Below, one piece after another: positions 1-5,165 of a stretch of 5,165 nt of DNA. The position numbers were made by a program, and so were the translations under genes. The DNA is from an uncultured Lachnospiraceae bacterium. Its GTDB lineage: Bacteria; Bacillota; Clostridia; Lachnospirales; Lachnospiraceae. The notes under the pieces were generated by a model that worked only from the letters and a program-made list of their open reading frames with translations, ran no database searches and was not told the origin of the DNA. The DNA is taken from the NCBI GenBank assembly GCA_946630645.1, contig CAMOZD010000108.1:1-5165 (forward strand), given 5' to 3'. How positions within the stretch are numbered: the first letter of the stretch is position 1; each line of letters opens with the position of its first letter.

Positions 1-56
1 ATCAGAGACTCCGCCACATACTGGCCGCCATACTCGCCATACTGTTTATTCTTCAT
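1..56 (-). CDS. trpB: Tryptophan synthase beta subunit, N-terminal fragment (runs off the window)
   Basis: Only the first 18 codons are visible; the gene continues beyond base 1. The peptide MKNKQYGEYGGQYVAESL matches the typical TrpB opening, in which a G-x-F/Y-G-x-F/Y-GGQYVPE-like segment precedes the catalytic domain. TrpB condenses indole with serine to give tryptophan, using pyridoxal phosphate, in complex with TrpA. The ATG at 56-54 lies inside the end of trpF, giving an 11-nt overlap. An AAGGA ribosome binding site (70-66) stands 9 nt upstream, so translation is probably coupled to trpF. None of the catalytic residues are inside the window; the call rests on the N-terminal motif and the operon position after trpF. 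Confidence 0.9.
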   Translation of the reverse strand, partial: MKNKQYGEYGGQYVAESL

Positions 57-684
57 TGTGCACCATCCTTATCAATAGATTTGTTTTCCCGGAGTCCTTG
101 CCGCCGGAGCGGAGAATCGTCCCCACCATCCTGTCCGGCTTCTCTACGGCAGAGCTTAAGTCGATCACATCGGGTCCCACCTGCCTTATCGCCTCCAGGA
201 CATTATTTTCATCAATACCGCCGGCCAGAAAGATCTTCTTTCCCTGCCGGTCCAGGCTGCTTATAAGGCTCCAGTCGAAGGTCCGGCCGCTGCCGGGCAC
301 CTTGCTGTCAAAAAGAAAGCCCGCAATTTTATCCTTACCTTTCAGTCTCTCAAATTCATGGAGATTATCCACGTTAAATGCCCGGATCACAGGAAGACTG
401 ACCATTTGGTAAAGGTCCTCCCCGAAGCTGCCGTGAATCTGCAGGAGATCAAAACAGTCCCCGTTCTCCAGTTCCCGGATCTGGTCCGGGCCAGGGGATA
501 TGGTCACGGCTACCCGGCTGATGCCTGGCCTGACTCTCCCGGCCAGCCGCCGGGCCTCCTCTATGGACAGGTTCCTCTTACTCTTTGCTACATATAAGAT
601 AAATCCCACGTAATCGGGACCTGCTTCATTGACCAGGTCTATATCTTCCTCACAGACCATACCACATATTTTTATTTCTGTCAT
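46..684 (-). CDS. trpF: Phosphoribosylanthranilate isomerase
   Basis: This 212-residue TIM-barrel enzyme performs the Amadori rearrangement of phosphoribosylanthranilate to CdRP in the cytoplasm. KICG at 5-8 supplies Cys7, and GFLFDS at 122-127 supplies Asp126; these are the expected general base and acid, at the same numbers as in the Thermotoga enzyme. LLQIHG (80-85) corresponds to the usual QLHG strand, and LAGGI (153-157) to a phosphate-binding loop. The second phosphate loop, usually SSGVE, reads SSAVE (177-181) and is followed by about nine extra residues before the usual KD..K tail, so the C-terminus is somewhat divergent. I chose ATG at 684 over the GTG at 687 because AGGAGAGG (699-692) is then 7 nt away. 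The ATG shares one base with the trpC stop (TGATG), and the gene end overlaps trpB. Confidence 0.93.
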   Translation of the reverse strand: MTEIKICGMVCEEDIDLVNEAGPDYVGFILYVAKSKRNLSIEEARRLAGRVRPGISRVAVTISPGPDQIRELENGDCFDLLQIHGSFGEDLYQMVSLPVIRAFNVDNLHEFERLKGKDKIAGFLFDSKVPGSGRTFDWSLISSLDRQGKKIFLAGGIDENNVLEAIRQVGPDVIDLSSAVEKPDRMVGTILRSGGKDSGKTNLLIRMVHNEE

Positions 685-1526
685 CACTCAACCTCTCCTG
701 TCAGTGAGGATTTCCGGTCACTGTCCCCCTGCTGCTCTTCCTTGTAAATGGCCTTCCAGCGGGCAGCCAGATCCCTGGGATGATCGGAAAACATGAAAGC
801 TCCTCCGATCAGGAGGGCATCCACCTGGCAGGAAGCCAGGAAGCGGATGTGGTCATCCTCCGTCACCCCGCTCTCAGATACAAAGACCGTCCCTTCCGGT
901 ACCATGGGCCGGAGCCTGGCCGTATTGTCCAGGGAAATAGAGAAATCTTTCAGGTTCCGGTTGTTGACACCAATGATTCTGGGCTTGAGCCGGAGAACCC
1001 GCTCCATCTCCTCCTGGTCATGGGTCTCCATGAGCACATCTAAGGACAGGTCCCGGGCCAGCTGGTAGTAGTCAGCCAGGCGGGCGTCATCTAAAATGGC
1101 CGCGATCAGGAGGATACAGTCGGCGCCAACGGCCCGGGCCTCATAGATCTGGTAGGGGTCTATGATGAAATCCTTGCGGATCATAGGCAGGGGGGATATG
1201 GCCCGGATCTGGCGGAAATAATCCACATTTCCCAGAAAATGATCCTCCTCTGTCAGGCAGGAGATGGCATCCACCGAAGCGTTGTAATCATCGATCCGGT
1301 CTGTCAGGTCCATGGTCTGGGCTATGCTGCCCAAGCTGGGAGAGGCCTTCTTGAACTCACCGATGATGGCCAGGTCCGGCCCTGCCAGGGCCTGGTAAAA
1401 GGTTTTTCCTGCCCGGGCCTCCGGGCCGGCCTGGTCTGCCAGCCGCCTCATCTCTCTCTCGGATACTCTCCTCTTATGCTCAACCAGTCTTTTCTTTTTA
1501 TCTTCAACGATCACATCTAAAATCAT
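684..1526 (-). CDS. trpC: Indole-3-glycerol-phosphate synthase
   Basis: This 280-residue (beta/alpha)8-barrel enzyme closes and decarboxylates CdRP to indole-3-glycerol phosphate. The family residues are in order: GEFKKASPS (56-64) with Glu57 and Lys59, LTEEDHFLG (91-99), RKDF (117-120) with the catalytic Lys118, METH (166-169) with Glu167, GVNNRNL (186-192) with Asn188, SESG (217-220) with Glu218, and IGGAFM (240-245) for phosphate binding. The length is close to the usual 255-270, with a polar tail of about 15 residues. The ATG at 1526 follows an AGGTGA ribosome binding site only 4 nt away, and the gene starts 9 nt after the trpG stop. Its last base is shared with the trpF start codon. trpD, which normally precedes this gene, is absent. 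Confidence 0.96.
   Translation of the reverse strand: MILDVIVEDKKKRLVEHKRRVSEREMRRLADQAGPEARAGKTFYQALAGPDLAIIGEFKKASPSLGSIAQTMDLTDRIDDYNASVDAISCLTEEDHFLGNVDYFRQIRAISPLPMIRKDFIIDPYQIYEARAVGADCILLIAAILDDARLADYYQLARDLSLDVLMETHDQEEMERVLRLKPRIIGVNNRNLKDFSISLDNTARLRPMVPEGTVFVSESGVTEDDHIRFLASCQVDALLIGGAFMFSDHPRDLAARWKAIYKEEQQGDSDRKSSLTGEVE
692..699 (-). promoter_or_regulatory. Ribosome binding site of trpF, inside trpC
   Basis: AGGAGAGG lies 7 nt before ATG 684 but only 4 nt before the alternative GTG 687, which favours the ATG as the trpF start. Confidence 0.8.
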
Positions 1527-1535
1527 AAAGTCACC

Positions 1536-2186
1536 TCATTTCTTCCGGCCTGGACCGGCCCCTGCATATTCAAGAAGTTCATGGAGACCTTTACCATCCT
1601 GTTGATCGACACGGTCCGGCCCCTGCATATTCAGGAAATTCTCTACCATCCTCTTGCCGTGTTCCGTGTAAATGGACTCGGGGTGGAACTGGATCCCAAT
1701 CAAGGGGTAATCCCTGTGGGCCATGGCCATAATCTCCCCGTCCTCCGTCCTGGAAAGGATCTCGAAGTCCCCAGGCAGGCTGGCCTCCTCCACTGCCAGG
1801 GAATGGTACCTGGCTACCTTGATCGGCGAGGGGATACCGGCAAAGATGCCCCTGCCCCCATGGATGATGGTGGACTGCTTGCCATGCATCAGTTTTTTAG
1901 CATGGACAATCCTGGCCCCGAAGGCCGCCCCGATACTCTGATGACCCAGGCAGATGCCCAGGATGGGCTTGGTCCGGTAGAATTCCTGAACCAGGTCCAT
2001 GCAGATTCCCGCCTCAGTGGGAGATTTGGGCCCGGGGGAGAGGATGATCCTCTCCGGATCCAGCTGCCGGATCTCTTCCAGGCTGATCTTATCATTGCGG
2101 ATTACCTCTATCTCTTTTTGGAATATACCCACATACTGGTAAAGGTTGTAGGTAAAAGAATCATAATTATCGATCAGCAGTATCAT
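1536..2186 (-). CDS. trpG: Anthranilate synthase component II (glutamine amidotransferase)
   Basis: This is a class I glutamine amidotransferase of 216 residues that releases ammonia from glutamine and passes it to TrpE. It opens with MILLIDNYDSFTYNL, then has LSPGPKSP (49-56), the nucleophile loop GICLGHQ (77-83) with Cys79, and FHPES (167-171) with His168 and Glu170 completing the triad. The start at 2186 is fixed by this conserved N-terminus, by AAAGGAGG 7 nt upstream and by the ATGA overlap with trpE; an in-frame ATG at 2240 would only add unrelated residues. Homologues usually stop soon after the NFLNM-like helix (184-188). Here about 26 further residues follow, encoded by a frame-shifted duplicate of the preceding DNA (see the repeat at 1552-1656). 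The protein may also serve folate synthesis in place of PabA, which cannot be judged here. Confidence 0.95.
   Translation of the reverse strand: MILLIDNYDSFTYNLYQYVGIFQKEIEVIRNDKISLEEIRQLDPERIILSPGPKSPTEAGICMDLVQEFYRTKPILGICLGHQSIGAAFGARIVHAKKLMHGKQSTIIHGGRGIFAGIPSPIKVARYHSLAVEEASLPGDFEILSRTEDGEIMAMAHRDYPLIGIQFHPESIYTEHGKRMVENFLNMQGPDRVDQQDGKGLHELLEYAGAGPGRKK
1552..1656 (-). repeat. Imperfect tandem duplication at the 3' end of trpG
   Basis: The copy nearer the gene's start (1656-1613) and the copy nearer its end (1604-1552) match at 38 of 44 aligned bases, including an 18-base identical core (1616-1633 and 1555-1572), with one 9-nt insertion in the second copy. The offset is 61 nt at one end and 52 nt at the other; neither is a multiple of three, so the gene reads the two copies in different frames. 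In the other frame the second copy encodes RMVKVSMNFLNMQGP, against RMVENFLNMQGP in the first. The divergence between copies argues against a simple assembly artefact. Confidence 0.88.
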
Positions 2187-3595
2187 AAGTCTTCCTCCTT
2201 TACCAGCACCTTGGCCAGGGCCCGGACCTTGTTGCAGCATTCCTGGTATTCACTGACAGGGTCGCTGTCGGCGACAATACCGGCGCCGGCCTGGATATAA
2301 ACCTTGTTGCCTTTTTTGATCATGGTCCGGATGGTGATACAGAAATCCATATTCCCGTTGAAATCAATATAGCCCACGGCACCGCCGTAAAGGCCTCTCC
2401 GGACGTTTTCCAGTTCATCGATAATCTCCATGGCCCGGACTTTGGGTGCCCCGGACAGGGTTCCTGCCGGCAGGAAGGAAGAGATCAGGTCTACCGGATG
2501 GAAACGTCCCTTCTTTTTGCCCTCCACCGTGGTCACGATATGCATGACATGGGAGTATTTCTGGATATGCATGAAATCCACCACCTTGACCGTGCCGAAC
2601 TCAGCAATCCTGCCCATATCATTCCTGGCCAGGTCCACCAGCATGACATGCTCGGCCCGCTCCTTGGGATCCTTCAAAAGTTCGGCGGCCAGCCTCTCAT
2701 CCTCTTCCTGGTTTCTGCCCCTGGGCCTGGTACCGGCTATGGGGTTGGTCTCCACCAGATTGTCCTTGTGCTTGACCACCATTTCCGGGGAACTGCCGAT
2801 GATCTCAAAATCCCCGAAATTAAAATAGTACATATACTGGGAGGGATTGATCTGGCGCAGCTCCTGGTAGAGGGCAAAGCCGTCCTGGCCGGTCTCTATG
2901 GTCCAGCGCTGGGACAGGACAGTCTGAAAGACATGGCCCTCCACGATATAATCCTTGATCTTGTTGACTTTGGCACAGTAGGCTTCCAGATCATCCGACT
3001 GTCTGATGATCTTCCCGTCAGGCTCTATGGCAGCCGGCCGCTTGTCAGGCATATTGGCAAAGGCTTCCCGGATCATGCCGGCACACCTGGCCTCACCCCT
3101 GGCCCTTCCCTGGTCATTGTCTTCCTCGATGACTACGGCAGTCATAGTCTCCGCCAGGTGGTCGATGGCCAGGAATTCCGTCACCAGCATAAGCTGGATG
3201 GTATCTATACCAATCTCGTCGGGATTGTCATCGGGCAGGTCTTCCCGGTATCTGACAAAGTCATAGGCCAGGGCTCCCACCAGGCCGCCTGTAAAAAAGA
3301 GCTGTTCATCATCCCGGCGGATTTCGAAATCGCTGTAGTAGATTTTCAGCAGGTCCATGGGATTGCCTTCCATAGTCAGGCGGCTTCCGTCAGACCGTCT
3401 TACCTGCAGGCCCTTTTTGCAGGACCGGATCATCTCCTCCGGTTCCTTGCCCATGAAGACATATCTTCCGTTATTCCTGTCATAGCTTTCTAACAGAAAG
3501 CCTCTGTCCCTGCCCACAAAGCTCTGATAGATCTGGACCGCCGTCTCATCTATGAGACTGACCGTCTTTGTGTAAGCTCTTCTGATACGTTTCAT
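2183..3595 (-). CDS. trpE: Anthranilate synthase component I
   Basis: This 470-residue chorismate-utilising enzyme converts chorismate and TrpG-derived ammonia to anthranilate, the first committed step. The N-terminal domain has LLES (34-37), the region where tryptophan binds for feedback inhibition in known TrpE proteins. The C-terminal catalytic domain shows VFQTVLSQR (222-230), SSPEMV (268-273), PIAGTRPRG (285-293), DLARND (321-326), PAGTLSGAPK (376-385) and QAGAGIVADSDP (435-446). Alanine in PIAGT, where aminodeoxychorismate synthase PabB normally has lysine, supports TrpE over PabB. ATG at 3595 follows AAAGGAG (3607-3601) by 5 nt. The stop overlaps the trpG start (ATGA, 2186-2183), which favours equal output of the two subunits. 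It is the first gene behind the T-box leader, so its transcription should respond to tRNA-Trp charging. Confidence 0.97.
   Translation of the reverse strand: MKRIRRAYTKTVSLIDETAVQIYQSFVGRDRGFLLESYDRNNGRYVFMGKEPEEMIRSCKKGLQVRRSDGSRLTMEGNPMDLLKIYYSDFEIRRDDEQLFFTGGLVGALAYDFVRYREDLPDDNPDEIGIDTIQLMLVTEFLAIDHLAETMTAVVIEEDNDQGRARGEARCAGMIREAFANMPDKRPAAIEPDGKIIRQSDDLEAYCAKVNKIKDYIVEGHVFQTVLSQRWTIETGQDGFALYQELRQINPSQYMYYFNFGDFEIIGSSPEMVVKHKDNLVETNPIAGTRPRGRNQEEDERLAAELLKDPKERAEHVMLVDLARNDMGRIAEFGTVKVVDFMHIQKYSHVMHIVTTVEGKKKGRFHPVDLISSFLPAGTLSGAPKVRAMEIIDELENVRRGLYGGAVGYIDFNGNMDFCITIRTMIKKGNKVYIQAGAGIVADSDPVSEYQECCNKVRALAKVLVKEEDL
2194..2201 (-). promoter_or_regulatory. Ribosome binding site of trpG, inside trpE
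   Basis: AAAGGAGG is a near-perfect Shine-Dalgarno sequence within the last codons of trpE, 7 nt before ATG 2186. It decides the trpG start against the upstream in-frame ATG at 2240 and allows strong independent or coupled initiation. Confidence 0.9.
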
Positions 3596-3775
3596 CCAAA
3601 CTCCTTTCTGGGACCTGCCTGACCTGCCGCCGGCCTCCCGGCCCTGGCGGTCCTTTTTCCGGCATGTCCTTGTGTTTGACCTGGCAGAATGCCTGTCCGG
3701 GCAAGGGAAGCTTTCCGGGAAGATTTTTCATGCACAGGTAAATGCAGAGCTAATCGAAAAAATAACCTGATAATT
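3596..3775 (-). other. Spacer between the T-box terminator and trpE
   Basis: This 180-nt untranslated stretch is AT-rich next to the terminator and GC-rich towards trpE. A hairpin can form at 3650-3627: CCGCC, a two-base AG bulge, GGCC, a GGGA loop, GGCC and GGCGG. It has no T-tract, so it is not a terminator. An 8-bp direct repeat GGCAGGTC (3628-3621 and 3619-3612, 9-bp period) follows, and then the trpE ribosome binding site. I see no second T-box and no tryptophan-rich leader peptide. Confidence 0.6.
3601..3607 (-). promoter_or_regulatory. Ribosome binding site of trpE
   Basis: AAAGGAG lies 5 nt before the trpE ATG and fixes that start. Confidence 0.85.
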
Positions 3776-3811
3776 AAAAAAGTCCCTGACTAAATCTCTT
3801 TAGTCAGGGAC
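3776..3811 (-). terminator. Intrinsic terminator of the T-box leader
   Basis: A perfect 13-bp stem, GTCCCTGACTAAA (3811-3799) with TTTAGTCAGGGAC (3794-3782), closes a GAGA tetraloop and is followed by six T residues (3781-3776). It is the off-state of the riboswitch and stops transcription when tRNA-Trp is charged. Confidence 0.95.
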
Positions 3812-3846
3812 GAAATCATTCCTCTTTATTCCGCGGTGCCACCCTG
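3805..3846 (-). promoter_or_regulatory. T-box antiterminator element
   Basis: CAGGG at 3846-3842 can pair with CCCTG at 3809-3805, enclosing the bulge UGGC (3841-3838) that contacts the tRNA acceptor end. The 3' strand of this helix lies within the left arm of the terminator stem, so the two structures exclude each other, which is how T-box switching works. Confidence 0.85.
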
Positions 3847-4082
3847 GTTAGCGGGCAAAATACTTGCCTCACACTCTCCTTTTCAGATACGGGTCCGAAG
3901 GACCGATATCCTGCCCCTGTAACGCGAGGACGCGGCGTCAGCTAATGGCAGTCTTCCTGCTTTCACCTTGCATCTCCCAAATCCATTCCTTCTCCGCTGC
4001 CACACCGGTTTCCACCCTCCCGGCTCTCTGGACTGCCAGACTGGAAAAGTACTAATTTTGTTCACAGACTTTAATCCACTAC

Positions 4083-4111
4083 AGTATAACAACTATAAAT
4101 CTATCTGTCAA
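4083..4111 (-). promoter_or_regulatory. Sigma-A type promoter of the trp operon
   Basis: A perfect -35 box TTGACA (4111-4106) and a -10 box TATACT (4088-4083) are separated by exactly 17 bp. The roughly 40 bp upstream (4153-4112) is AT-rich and could act as an UP-like element. Transcription would start about 7 nt downstream, near 4077-4075, just before the T-box Stem I. No operator-like inverted repeat overlaps the boxes, so control appears to lie in the leader rather than at initiation. Confidence 0.9.
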
Positions 4112-4223
4112 TGTTATGAAAGACAAAGATTTCATTTTATTTCAAAATCATCTTCACCCGGTAATCGTCATTCCGCCCGGCAGCCCTACCAGCCGTCAGA
4201 ATAATCTTCCGCCTGTCAGGATA
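4112..4223. other. Intergenic gap between the TtcA-like gene and the trp promoter
   Basis: Nothing firm is visible here. The left part (4153-4112) is AT-rich and adjoins the -35 box. A weak CGGC...GCCG pairing exists nearer the TtcA-like stop codon, but it has a long loop and no T-tract, so I do not call a terminator for the upstream gene. Confidence 0.5.
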
Positions 4224-5165
4224 TCAGTCGTCATAATGGTCCAGAAAATGATGTCTTACCCCATCCTCCTTGTAGGCGATCACCGTGGCCAGATTAACAT
4301 TTTCCACACTGCGGAAAATATTTTTCACAATCACCGGGTCCCGGTCCTCCAGCATGGCCAGCAGTTCTTTGGTCTCCTGGCGCTTGGAAATTTTTTCCTC
4401 CCTCTGTCCCGCGGCAAGGGCCTCGGTCATCCGGCAGGCGCACTGGATAAATTCCAGTCCGTTGTAGTCCTTCCAGCGGATGATGTCTCTCTCTCTGATG
4501 AGGTAGAGGGGCCGGATCAGCTCCATGCCCTCAAAATTGGTGCTGTGAAGCTTGGGCATCATGGTCTGGATCTGGGATCCGTACATCATGCCCATAACAA
4601 TGGTCTCGATTACGTCATCATAATGATGACCCAGGGCAATCTTATTACAGCCCAGCTTCCTGGCATTACTGTAAAGATAACCCCTGCGCATCCTGGCACA
4701 GAGATAGCAGGGTGAGTCCATGCTAACCTCGTCAACCACTTCAAAGATATCTGAGTGGAAGACCTGGACGGGCACATGAAGCTTCCTGGCATTGGTCATA
4801 ATCATCTGATGGTTGACCGGATTGTAGCCCGGGTCCATAACCAGAAAGACCACTTCAAAGTTTTTCTTACCATGCCTCTCCAGCTCCTGGAAAAGCTTGG
4901 CCATGAGCATGGAGTCCTTGCCTCCTGAGATGCAGACGGCGATCCTGTCCCCATCCTTAATCAGCTCATAGTCATTGATGGCTTTGGTAAATTTCCTCCA
5001 GATCTCCTTGCGGAACTTCTTAATGATGCTCCTCTCAACCCGGCGGTGGTAGGGTTCCTCTTTTTTGGCCTTTTTTACCGGCTGACCGGGCTGCCGGTCC
5101 ATGGCCTGGTCCGTCACATTACCGTTCTTATAGTCCAGGGACCGGCCTGTCGCTTTTTCATCCAT
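4224..5165 (-). CDS. ttcA: TtcA-like PP-loop ATPase, probable tRNA thiolation enzyme
   Basis: This 313-residue protein belongs to the TtcA/TilS adenine-nucleotide alpha hydrolase superfamily. SGGKDS (80-85) is the PP-loop that binds ATP to adenylate a tRNA base. PCYLCARMRRG (152-162) and CAC (242-244) supply Cys153, Cys156 and Cys242/244, matching the three-cysteine iron-sulfur cluster pattern of TtcA. LGHHYDD (178-184) is also typical. TtcA in proteobacteria makes 2-thiocytidine at tRNA position 32; whether this homologue does the same is inference, and TilS-like misannotation is common in this family. The first 40 or so residues are charged and poorly conserved. The ATG is exactly at the window edge, so its ribosome binding site cannot be seen and a start further upstream cannot be excluded. 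It reads in the same direction as the trp operon but has a separate role. Confidence 0.8.
   Translation of the reverse strand: MDEKATGRSLDYKNGNVTDQAMDRQPGQPVKKAKKEEPYHRRVERSIIKKFRKEIWRKFTKAINDYELIKDGDRIAVCISGGKDSMLMAKLFQELERHGKKNFEVVFLVMDPGYNPVNHQMIMTNARKLHVPVQVFHSDIFEVVDEVSMDSPCYLCARMRRGYLYSNARKLGCNKIALGHHYDDVIETIVMGMMYGSQIQTMMPKLHSTNFEGMELIRPLYLIRERDIIRWKDYNGLEFIQCACRMTEALAAGQREEKISKRQETKELLAMLEDRDPVIVKNIFRSVENVNLATVIAYKEDGVRHHFLDHYDD

Larger units (their letters stand above)
3776..4076 (-). promoter_or_regulatory. T-box riboswitch leader specific for tRNA-Trp
   Basis: The leader carries the full T-box layout. In Stem I, AGUA (4053-4050) faces GAA (3988-3986) above a 7-bp helix, CUUUUCC (4049-4043) with GGAGAAG (3995-3989). 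The next triplet after GAA is the specifier UGG (3985-3983), followed by A, which reads tryptophan. AGAGAG (4029-4024) and a CCGG/CCGG hairpin (4023-4005) form the distal part. A Stem II candidate covers 3941-3917 and a Stem III hairpin 3910-3886. The conserved T-box AGGGTGGCACCGCGG is at 3845-3831. Its bulge UGGC pairs with GCCA, fitting the G73 discriminator of bacterial tRNA-Trp. Uncharged tRNA-Trp should stabilise the antiterminator and let transcription enter trpE. The 5' end is inferred from the promoter. Confidence 0.95.

Noticed and set aside
91..108. SGGKDS in TrpF (residues 193-198), identical to the PP-loop motif of the TtcA-like protein
   Set aside because: In TrpF it lies in the C-terminal tail of a TIM barrel rather than after the first beta strand of a PP-loop fold; it looks like coincidence with the usual KD..K tail.
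2187..2240. Extended start of trpG at ATG 2240
   Set aside because: The added 18 residues are a shadow of the trpE end, and the conserved TrpG N-terminus with its strong ribosome binding site begins at 2186.
1581..2300. A 239-codon open frame on the plus strand opposite trpG
   Set aside because: It is a shadow of trpG and the end of trpE, with no family motif.
2498..3493. A 331-codon open frame on the plus strand opposite trpE
   Set aside because: It is antisense to a fully conserved trpE, has no recognisable motif, and its openness follows from codon bias of the real gene.
3627..3650. GC-rich hairpin upstream of trpE as a second terminator
   Set aside because: No T-tract follows it; the next bases are GC-rich repeats and the ribosome binding site.
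3546..3731. A 61-codon minus-strand frame that could be a leader peptide before trpE
   Set aside because: It has no ribosome binding site and no tryptophan codons, is proline/glycine-rich, and overlaps the trpE start out of frame. Attenuation by a leader peptide would also be redundant with the T-box.
3864..4092. Short open frames on both strands within the T-box leader
   Set aside because: The segment is explained by conserved RNA structure, and the frames show no coding features.
4116..4715. A 199-codon open frame on the plus strand starting in the upstream gap
   Set aside because: Most of it is antisense to the TtcA-like gene, and no plausible family features were seen.

Overview
The window is almost wholly a tryptophan-biosynthesis operon on the minus strand, read from right to left, with one unrelated gene upstream of it. 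A T-box riboswitch, strong AGGAGG-type ribosome binding sites, a consensus sigma-A type promoter and roughly balanced GC content point to a Bacillota (Firmicutes) genome, most likely a clostridial-type anaerobe. That lineage guess is inference and no species is claimed.

Layout in transcription order. At 5165-4224 lies a TtcA-like PP-loop ATPase with iron-sulfur-type cysteines. A 112-bp gap follows (4223-4112), with no convincing terminator but an AT-rich stretch leading into a promoter (-35 TTGACA, 17-bp spacer, -10 TATACT; 4111-4083). The transcript then begins with a tRNA-Trp-sensing T-box leader (about 4076-3776). Its UGG specifier sits in a canonical AGUA/GAA specifier loop, its antiterminator bulge is UGGC (matching the G73 discriminator of bacterial tRNA-Trp), and it ends in a 13-bp intrinsic terminator. 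A rather long 180-nt spacer (3775-3596) follows, and then trpE, trpG, trpC, trpF and the first 18 codons of trpB, which leaves the window at base 1.

The genes are tightly coupled: trpE/trpG overlap by ATGA, trpC/trpF by TGATG, and trpF/trpB by 11 nt. TrpE and TrpG make anthranilate from chorismate and glutamine; TrpF and TrpC carry out the isomerase and indole-glycerol-phosphate synthase steps; TrpB is the final synthase subunit. When uncharged tRNA-Trp accumulates, the T-box should antiterminate and switch the whole set on.

Two things stand out. trpD (anthranilate phosphoribosyltransferase) is missing from its usual place between trpG and trpC. At that same junction, the 3' end of trpG carries an imperfect tandem duplication (1552-1656) that changed the reading frame. 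The out-of-frame second copy still encodes the same RMV...NFLNMQGP peptide and would end in an ATGA overlap with trpC, so the ancestral gene end can be reconstructed. Otherwise the region is a conventional biosynthetic operon, and I see no sign of a novel system.
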